Shown here piece by piece: positions 58,649 to 64,000 of a stretch of DNA of 64,000 nt. Within the stretch, counting starts at the first letter, position 1; the number at the start of each line of letters is the position of its first letter. Made by a program: the position numbers and the translations under genes. The notes below the pieces were generated by a model. It saw nothing but the letters and a program-made list of their open reading frames with translations, did not search any database and had not been told where the DNA came from. Source of the stretch: QHXW01 sp035280425 (lineage in GTDB: Bacteria > Acidobacteriota > Terriglobia > Bryobacterales > Bryobacteraceae); NCBI GenBank assembly GCA_035280425.1, contig DATEFW010000025.1, positions 124,001 to 188,000 of the forward strand, written 5' to 3'.

Positions 58649-59419
58649 ATGAAAATTGTGGTTGCGATCAAGCAGGTGCCCGCCAGGGACTCGCTGCTGC
58701 GGCTGAATTCTGCCGGTACGTGGATTGAAGAGGCCGATCTAACGTTCGAGATCAACGAGCCGGACGCGTATGCACTCGAAGAAGGCTTGCAGTTGAAAGA
58801 GAAGCATGGCGGCGAAGTGGTGGTGGCGTGCGCGGGGCCGGCGCGCGCGTCGCAAACGATCCGCGAGGCGCTGGCGAAGGGCGCGGATCGCGCGATTCAC
58901 ATCGAAGAGGAAAACCTGGGAGCGTTCGATCCGCTGAGCCTGGCGCGGCTGATGGCGGCGGCGCTCGCACCGGAAAAGCCGGATTTGATTCTCACGGGAC
59001 TGCAATCGGACGATTTGGGCTACGGGCAGACGGGCGTGATTCTGGCGGAGCTGATGGGGCTGCCGCACGCGACGATCATCATGCAGGTGGAAAAGCAGGA
59101 CAGCGGGATCCGGGTGAAGCGCGAGCTCGAGGACGGATGGTTTCAGAACGTGGAGATGCCGCTGCCGGCGCTGCTGACGATCCAATCGGGCATCAACAAG
59201 CTGCGCTACGCCACGCTGATGGGAATCAAAAAGGCGAAGTCGAAAGAAGTCAAGCGGGTGACGGCGGCGGAGCTGAAGGTGGCGGCGCAGCCTTCGATCG
59301 AGTTCCAGCGGGTTTATCTGCCGGAGAAGACCAAGCATACGCAGATTCTGGAAGGCGCACCGAAAGAGGCCGCGGCGAAGCTGGTGGAGAAGTTGAAATT
59401 CGAGGCGCGGGTGCTATGA
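58649..59419 (+). CDS. etfB: Electron transfer flavoprotein, beta subunit
   Basis: A 256-residue ETF beta subunit, which binds AMP and forms the electron carrier with EtfA. It shows the start MKIVVAIKQVPARDSLLRL, the ETF motif LTGLQSDDLGYGQTGVILAEL and the VKRELEDGWFQNVEMPLPALLTIQSG region. It takes electrons from acyl-CoA and other dehydrogenases. It starts with the ATG at 58649, seven bases after fabF, and ends four bases into etfA (ATGA). Confidence 0.93.
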   Translation: MKIVVAIKQVPARDSLLRLNSAGTWIEEADLTFEINEPDAYALEEGLQLKEKHGGEVVVACAGPARASQTIREALAKGADRAIHIEEENLGAFDPLSLARLMAAALAPEKPDLILTGLQSDDLGYGQTGVILAELMGLPHATIIMQVEKQDSGIRVKRELEDGWFQNVEMPLPALLTIQSGINKLRYATLMGIKKAKSKEVKRVTAAELKVAAQPSIEFQRVYLPEKTKHTQILEGAPKEAAAKLVEKLKFEARVL

Positions 59420-60393
59420 GCATTCTGGCGGTGATGGAGCAGCGCGAGGGCACGTGGCACCGCATGAGCTGGGAGACGCTGGCGGCGGCGCAGCAGATCG
59501 GCTCGGAACTCAGCCGGCCGGTGCGCGCGGCGGTGGTGGGCGGCGAGGTTTCGGGGCTTGCGGGCGAGCTCGCGGGCAAACAGCTCGAGCGGGTGCATGC
59601 GGTCGAGCACGAGCTGCTGAAGAACTACACGGCAGATGGATATGCGGCGGCGCTCAAACAGCTTATCGGCGCGGTGAAACCGAGCGTGGTGCTGTTTCCG
59701 CATACGTATCAGGTGCGCGATTTTGCGCCGAAGCTGGCGGCCTCGATGGGGCGGGTGCTGGTGAGCGATGTGGTGGCGCATCGCGCGGAAGGCGGGCAAC
59801 TGGTCACCGTGCGGCAGCTTTTTCAGGGCAAGATGAACGTGGATGTGCGATTCGCGACCGAGGCGCCGAATTTCGCATCGATCCAGGCGGGCGCGTACCG
59901 GGCGGATAAGGTCGCGGCGGGGCACGCGGAGGTCGAGAAATTCGCGCCGCAGATGGAAGCGGGCACGATCCGCACCAAGCCGCTCGAATTATTCCGCGAA
60001 TCTCAGCGGGCGGTGGATTTGACGGCGGCGGAGATTATCGTGAGCGTGGGGCGCGGGATCAAGGAAGCGGAAAATATTCCGATTGTGCAGCAACTGGCGG
60101 ATGCGCTGGGCGCGGAACTGGCGGCGTCGCGGCCGATCTGCGATAACGGCTGGCTGCCGATGGAGCGGCAGGTGGGCAGCTCCGGGCAGACGGTATCGCC
60201 GAAGCTTTATCTGGCGGTGGGGATTTCGGGCGCGATCCAGCATCTGGTGGGGATGAAGGGATCGAAGACGATTGTGGCGATCAACAAGGACCCAGAAGCG
60301 CCGATTTTCGAGGTGGCGGATTACGGGATCGTGGGGGATTTGTTCCAGGTGGTACCGGCGCTGGTGGAAGAGATCAAGAAGGCGAAGGGGTGA
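59416..60393 (+). CDS. etfA: Electron transfer flavoprotein, alpha subunit
   Basis: A 325-residue ETF alpha subunit. The FAD-binding C-terminal domain is clear: GSSGQTVSPKLYLAVGISGAIQH, then INKDPEAPIFEVADYGIVGDLF. The first 190 residues form the alpha/beta domain that meets EtfB. The ATG at 59416 overlaps the etfB stop by four bases; longer frames upstream are not used. Together the two genes link fatty acid or amino acid oxidation to the respiratory quinone pool through an ETF dehydrogenase that is not in the window. Confidence 0.94.
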   Translation: MSILAVMEQREGTWHRMSWETLAAAQQIGSELSRPVRAAVVGGEVSGLAGELAGKQLERVHAVEHELLKNYTADGYAAALKQLIGAVKPSVVLFPHTYQVRDFAPKLAASMGRVLVSDVVAHRAEGGQLVTVRQLFQGKMNVDVRFATEAPNFASIQAGAYRADKVAAGHAEVEKFAPQMEAGTIRTKPLELFRESQRAVDLTAAEIIVSVGRGIKEAENIPIVQQLADALGAELAASRPICDNGWLPMERQVGSSGQTVSPKLYLAVGISGAIQHLVGMKGSKTIVAINKDPEAPIFEVADYGIVGDLFQVVPALVEEIKKAKG

Positions 60394-60408
60394 AGGCGGT
60401 TGCATTCG

Positions 60409-60438
60409 TATGCATAAATAATGCATAATATTATGCAT
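60409..60438. promoter_or_regulatory. Triple ATGCAT operator over the vapB start
   Basis: ATGCATAATATTATGCAT (60421-60438) is a perfect 18-base palindrome that overlaps the vapB start codon. A further ATGCAT lies at 60410-60415. The three ATGCAT sites are 11 and 12 bases apart, about one helical turn. This arrangement fits a VapB-VapC operator. There is no Shine-Dalgarno before the ATG, so translation may be leaderless. Confidence 0.7.
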
Positions 60439-60637
60439 GAGGACCACGCTGGACATCGACGAGGAGCGCATCCGCCGCGCCCAGGAACTCACCGGGATCC
60501 GCGAGAAGACGTCCCTGGTGCACGCGGGTCTGGATGCGCTGGTGGTACGGGAAGCCGCACGGCGGCTGGCAGCACTGGGGGGTACGGAGCCTGATCTCCG
60601 GCCGATTCCGCGGCGACGGCCCAAACGAATGAAGTGA
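60437..60637 (+). CDS. vapB: VapB-type antitoxin
   Basis: A 66-residue antitoxin with an N-terminal ribbon-helix-helix-like DNA-binding region (MRTTLDIDEERIRRAQELTGIREKTSLV is VapB-typical), followed by LVVREAARRLAALGG and a basic tail (PRRRPKRMK). The start ATG at 60437 lies within the palindromic operator. Its stop overlaps the GTG start of vapC by four bases (GTGA). Confidence 0.88.
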   Translation: MRTTLDIDEERIRRAQELTGIREKTSLVHAGLDALVVREAARRLAALGGTEPDLRPIPRRRPKRMK

Positions 60638-61005
60638 TCCTGGTCGACACATCCGTTTGGGTTGCGCACCTCCGACACCGATTATCTGACCTGGCAAGCC
60701 TACTCGATCAACAATTGGTACTCATGCATCCGTTTGTGCTTGGCGAACTGGCTTGCGGCCAGATCCGGCAAAGGACCGCCATACTGCGGCTGTTGAGCGA
60801 ACTGCCGTGCGCCGTCTGCGCAACGAACAACGAGGTGTTGCGCATGATCGAGGACCGGCGGTTATGGGGTAAAGGGATTGGCTTGGTCGATTTCCATCTC
60901 CTGGCTTCGACCGCAGTGACCGGTTGTCGTTTTTGGACGAGTGATCTGAGGCTCGCTGAAATGGCTAGGCTGCTGGGGCTCGAGTGGCCCCACAAAACGC
61001 ACTAG
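60634..61005 (+). CDS. vapC: VapC-type PIN-domain toxin
   Basis: A 123-residue PIN-domain ribonuclease. The four acidic residues are Asp5 (ILVDTSVWV), Glu38 (LGELACG), Asp86 (GLVDFHLL) and Asp104 (TSDLRL). The start is GTG at 60634, overlapping the vapB stop. The closest known targets in other VapC proteins are initiator tRNA or the sarcin-ricin loop; which applies here is unknown. It converges with the acyl-CoA synthetase gene, 11 bases between stops. Confidence 0.92.
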   Translation: MILVDTSVWVAHLRHRLSDLASLLDQQLVLMHPFVLGELACGQIRQRTAILRLLSELPCAVCATNNEVLRMIEDRRLWGKGIGLVDFHLLASTAVTGCRFWTSDLRLAEMARLLGLEWPHKTH

Positions 61006-61016
61006 ACAATGAAAGC

Positions 61017-62807
61017 TCAGTGCGATTCTTCTTTTCCGGCGTAAAGCTCTTCGATGTGCTCGCGGAAATTTTCGATGACGCGGGTGCGGCGGACCTTCAT
61101 GGTGGCGGTGAGCTCGCCTTCTTCGATCAGAAAATCACGATCCAGCACGCGGAACTTGCGCACCTGCTCGAAAGGCGCGAGCTGCTTGTTGATGCGCTGC
61201 ACGATTCTTACCAGCTCGGCGGATACCGGAGGTGCACCGATGATGTCGGCGACGGGGCGGCCCTTGAGCGGCTCCATGCCTTCGAGCATTTCCGCCGCGC
61301 CGGTGTTGATGGTGATGAGCGCGATGAGATACGGCAGGCGATCGCCGATCAGGACCACCTGGCTGATGAGCGGCTCGAATTTGAATAAGCTTTCGACGCG
61401 AGCGGGGAAGATTTTTTTGCCGGTGGAGGAAACGATCATCTCTTTTTTCCGGCCGGTAATCTGGAGGTAACCGGCGGAATCGATCGAGGCGATATCGCCG
61501 GTGTGCAGCCAGCCGTCGCGCAGCACTTCTCCGGTGGCGGCGGGATCTTTGTAATAGCCGGAGAACAGGCAGGGGCTTTTGACCAGCAGCTCACCATCCT
61601 CGGCGACGCGGACTTCGACGCCGGGCAGCGTCTTGCCGATGCTTCCGGGCTTGGGTTCCGCGATAGGATTGAACGCCACGACGCCGCCTTCAGTCAAGCC
61701 GTAACCTTCGATGAGCGGCATGCCGATGGCTTCGTAGAATTCGGCGAGGTCCGAACCGAGGGGGGCGGCGCCGGATGCGGCGACGCGCATTTTTCCTCCG
61801 AAGCGGGCGCGGACCTTGTGGAACACCAGCCGGTCGACGACGGCCAGCGGCGCGAGAATGCGGCGCGGCACTTTTTCGCCCCTGCGGCGATGGCGCGCGG
61901 CGGCCAGGCCCAGCCCGAGTCCGGCCCAGAAAAGTTTTTGCGCGGCGGCGGGGCGCTTCTTGAGCTCCGTGCAGATGGTGGCGTAAATGCGCTCCCATAA
62001 ACGCGGAGGCGCCAGAAAGATCGTGGGCCGGACGGCTTTGATTTCCTGCGGCAGCTTCAGCAGGCTTTCGGTGAAGGTGACGGGCATGCCGCTGCGGATG
62101 GGGAGCAGCTCGACGACGACTCGCTGGGCGATGTGCGCCGACGGTAGAAATGCGACGGTGCGGTCCTCGGGGCTCATGGGGAGCACGACTGGGCCCATAT
62201 CGATATTGGCGACGAGCGCGCGGTGCGAGACCATGACCATCTTGGGCTCGCCCGTTGCGCCGGAGGTGAGATAAAGCACGGCATTGTCGAAGGGCGATAC
62301 TTCGGCGCGCATAGCGGGGAGCAGGTTGGGATCGTGCGCGATGGCTTCGCGGCCGCAGTGGCGGAGGTGTTCCAGAGTAATGGCTCCGGGAGCTTCGCCG
62401 GTGAGCAGAATCCATTTCTGCACGGGAGCGTCGCGGAGCTTGTTCAACGTTTTCGGATCTTCGACGAACAGGGCTTTGGCGTCACAGGCCTGGATCGTGC
62501 GGACAAGCTCGTGGGGCGGATAGCTGGGATAGAGCGCGGCAGCGATGGAACCGTTGGCCATGATGCCGAGATCGGCGAGATAAAATTCGAGGCGCGTTTC
62601 GGAGTCGAGCGCGACGATGTCGCCTTTTTGAATGCCGAGCGTGCGCAGGCCGGCGGCGATCTCTTCGACGGCGGTTCGGTATTCGATCCAGCTCAGCGTT
62701 TGGACCTGGCGCTTGCCGGAGATGGTCTGCGGCTGATGAAGTGCGGGTGCAGTTCCGTATTGCTCAGCGGCTTCTTCGAGGACGCGAAAGACGGTGCGGT
62801 CGGCCAT
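61017..62807 (-). CDS. Long-chain acyl-CoA synthetase (AMP-binding)
   Basis: A 596-residue adenylate-forming enzyme. The ATG at 62807 (MADRTVFRVLEEAAEQYG) is the likely start; the longer frame to 63116 lies inside the Fpg gene. It has the P-loop-like YLTSGATGEPKMVMVSH, the GYGLTEGG motif and the hinge sequence RKKEMIVSSTGKKIFPARVE, as in FACS proteins. It activates fatty acids for beta-oxidation or lipid synthesis. It is 13 bases downstream of the Fpg gene on the same strand, so the two may be co-transcribed. Confidence 0.9.
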   Translation of the reverse strand: MADRTVFRVLEEAAEQYGTAPALHQPQTISGKRQVQTLSWIEYRTAVEEIAAGLRTLGIQKGDIVALDSETRLEFYLADLGIMANGSIAAALYPSYPPHELVRTIQACDAKALFVEDPKTLNKLRDAPVQKWILLTGEAPGAITLEHLRHCGREAIAHDPNLLPAMRAEVSPFDNAVLYLTSGATGEPKMVMVSHRALVANIDMGPVVLPMSPEDRTVAFLPSAHIAQRVVVELLPIRSGMPVTFTESLLKLPQEIKAVRPTIFLAPPRLWERIYATICTELKKRPAAAQKLFWAGLGLGLAAARHRRRGEKVPRRILAPLAVVDRLVFHKVRARFGGKMRVAASGAAPLGSDLAEFYEAIGMPLIEGYGLTEGGVVAFNPIAEPKPGSIGKTLPGVEVRVAEDGELLVKSPCLFSGYYKDPAATGEVLRDGWLHTGDIASIDSAGYLQITGRKKEMIVSSTGKKIFPARVESLFKFEPLISQVVLIGDRLPYLIALITINTGAAEMLEGMEPLKGRPVADIIGAPPVSAELVRIVQRINKQLAPFEQVRKFRVLDRDFLIEEGELTATMKVRRTRVIENFREHIEELYAGKEESH

Positions 62808-62820
62808 CGGGAAAATGCTA

Positions 62821-63747
62821 TCACGGCCGCGCGGGAGGGCTGACGGCGGCACGGCGGGGAAGGGCCTCGAGTTCTTCGAGGGTGCGAGGCCAATCCTCGC
62901 GGAGCAGGCGCGAGAGCGCGCGGTCGGCGAGCAGGCGGCCGCCGGTCTGGCAGCGGGCACAGTAATTCGTTTCGTTCGATGCGTAACGGATGCGCTGCAC
63001 TTTCGCGCCGCAGCGCGGGCAGGGCTGTCCATACTTGCCGTGCACGGCCATGGCGTCGCGGAACGCGGTGACGTTTTCGGGGAACTCGCCGGCGGCTTCG
63101 GCGCGCAGGCGGACAACCCATTCGCTGAGCGTTACGCGAATAGCGTCGAGGAGCGTGCGGATTTCTTCGGGCTTGAGTTTCTGGGTCAAGGCGACGGGAG
63201 AAAGCTGCGCGCGGTGGAGGATTTCGTCGGAATAGGCATTGCCGATGCCGCTGAACAGGCGTGGATCGGTGAGCGCGCGTTTGAGCGTGTGGTTGGCGGC
63301 AGTGAGTGCGCGGGTGAAAGCGGCGAGATCGGTAGTGAAGACATCCATGCCTCCGGCGTCGAGAGCCTGCAGGTTGTCGTCGCCTTTGACGACGTGCAGC
63401 GACGCGCGTTTTTGCGAACCGGCCTCGGTGAGGACGAGCGTGCCGTTGGAAAAATCGAATGCTGCGGGCGCATTTTTTCGCGGAAGTTTGGCGAGGCGCG
63501 CGCGCCAGTGGAGACGGCCGGCGATCATGAGATGGAGCACGAGCCAAAGGTCGTCTTCAAGACCAATGGCGATGCGTTTGCCCACGCGTGTGAGGCGGCG
63601 TACTTTTTTCCCTTCCGCAGCGGCTGGCGGCGGATCGATGGAGCGCAGCAGAAACGGACTGGCCAGCCGGATGCGCTCTAACGTTTCGCCGAGAATGCGC
63701 GCTTCAAGCGCTTCGATATAAACGGTGATATCCGGCAGTTCGGGCAC
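62821..63747 (-). CDS. Fpg/Nei-family DNA glycosylase
   Basis: A 308-residue DNA glycosylase/AP lyase of the Fpg/Nei family. The N-terminus MPELPDITVYIEAL gives catalytic Pro2 and Glu3; residue 6 is Asp where Fpg has Glu. The helix-two-turn-helix region contains SGIGNAYSDEILHRA. The C-terminal zinc finger has PCPRCGAKVQRIRYASNETNYCARCQTGG with four Cys. It removes oxidised bases such as 8-oxoguanine or pyrimidine lesions. Start ATG 63747. It is 54 bases from the divergent ArsA-type gene. Confidence 0.88.
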   Translation of the reverse strand: MPELPDITVYIEALEARILGETLERIRLASPFLLRSIDPPPAAAEGKKVRRLTRVGKRIAIGLEDDLWLVLHLMIAGRLHWRARLAKLPRKNAPAAFDFSNGTLVLTEAGSQKRASLHVVKGDDNLQALDAGGMDVFTTDLAAFTRALTAANHTLKRALTDPRLFSGIGNAYSDEILHRAQLSPVALTQKLKPEEIRTLLDAIRVTLSEWVVRLRAEAAGEFPENVTAFRDAMAVHGKYGQPCPRCGAKVQRIRYASNETNYCARCQTGGRLLADRALSRLLREDWPRTLEELEALPRRAAVSPPARP

Positions 63748-63801
63748 TTTTCATCAGCGTGGCACGGCGGGCGGCCCGAGAGCAACGGCTACAATGGAAG
63801 C

Positions 63802-64000
63802 ATGAGGATTCTGCTGTTCAGCGGCAAGGGCGGCGTGGGAAAGACCAGTCTTGCGGCAGCAACCGGGCTGCACCTTTCGCGTCTGGGATACCGCACGCTG
63901 GTAATGAGCGTGGACCCGGCGCACAGCCTGGCGGACGCGTTCGATCTGGAGGTTTCGCTGTTTCAGGAGCGGACCAGCGATCCTTACGTGATCGACAGCA
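63802..64000 (+). CDS. ArsA-type ATPase, 5' end only
   Basis: The window ends inside this gene. The first 66 residues show MRILLFSGKGGVGKTSLAAA, a P-loop of the deviant Walker A type (KGGVGKT), and RTLVMSVDPAHSLADAFD, the A-loop of ArsA/GET3 ATPases. Such proteins drive arsenite export or tail-anchored protein insertion; most bacterial ones outside ars operons are of unknown function. The start ATG at 63802 follows a 54-base gap from the divergent glycosylase gene. Confidence 0.85.
   Translation, partial: MRILLFSGKGGVGKTSLAAATGLHLSRLGYRTLVMSVDPAHSLADAFDLEVSLFQERTSDPYVIDS

Noticed and set aside
1..64000. CRISPR array, rRNA operon, tRNA genes
   Set aside because: No regularly spaced repeats and no rRNA- or tRNA-like sequence were noticed on either strand.

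Overview
This window is high-GC bacterial chromosome. It most likely comes from an acidobacterium of the Solibacter/Bryobacter type. The grounds are a 952-residue NHL-repeat protein ending in the C-terminal domain typical of Solibacter-like genomes (TIGR03437 type), a 1139-residue Oar-like TonB receptor with an N-terminal carboxypeptidase-regulatory-like domain, a PEP-CTERM protein, a double heavy-metal-binding CusB, DUF507 and DUF1844 proteins, and an anti-sigma factor with a TonB-like tail. This is inference from family knowledge; no 16S gene is present. I saw no rRNA, tRNA, CRISPR array or prophage.

Layout. 1-7.8 kb: a decayed SDR remnant, then a Cus-type copper/silver RND efflux operon (small Cys-rich exported protein, CusC, CusB, CusA, and a secreted protein with an internal duplication). 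7.9-9.0 kb: an rve-type transposase broken by an apparent 2-nt deletion. 9.2-14.3 kb: PEP-CTERM protein, a stand-alone receiver protein, an SDR, divergent dut and an unusual double-length ThyX-like gene, and a PilZ protein. A near-identical 23-nt motif lies upstream of both the receiver gene and the PilZ gene. 14.3-20.4 kb: pterin dehydratase, lytic transglycosylase, threonine synthase, TldD/TldE, CDF metal exporter. 20.4-24.6 kb: LigD/Ku end joining and DUF72. 25-28.1 kb: leftward DUF1844-MBL-RibF-aldolase operon. 28.2-33.1 kb: a tightly overlapping rightward operon mazG-GNAT-NSAR/OSBS-EamA-MFS, whose core matches the known D- to L-amino-acid conversion route through N-succinyl intermediates. 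33.1-38.6 kb: NHL protein, then metK-ahcY behind a structured leader. 38.9-45.5 kb: TDT transporter, TonB-C protein and a locus duplicated around a 140-bp repeat, with the TonB receptor. 45.6-50.9 kb: ribokinase, DUF507, a DUF5677-like protein, radical SAM and ALDH7. 51-53.1 kb: ECF sigma factor, anti-sigma factor and RsmA, with an ECF-like promoter in front. 53.3-57 kb: an accessory stretch holding a spermidine-synthase-like membrane protein, MazEF and two unrecognised genes. 57.1-64 kb: acpP-fabF, etfBA, VapBC, an acyl-CoA synthetase, an Fpg/Nei glycosylase and the start of an ArsA-type ATPase.

Most genes are core metabolism and maintenance. The less explained material is: the paired 23-nt motif, a cluster of four hairpins between convergent genes at 10.16-10.33 kb, the 9-bp-closed junction structure in the metK/TDT divergent region, the double ThyX with split motifs, the NSAR operon that also carries mazG and two exporters, and the 140-bp duplication at 41.4-42.2 kb. 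I found no convincing wholly new multi-gene system. The best leads are the two structured elements, the 23-nt motif and the ThyX variant.
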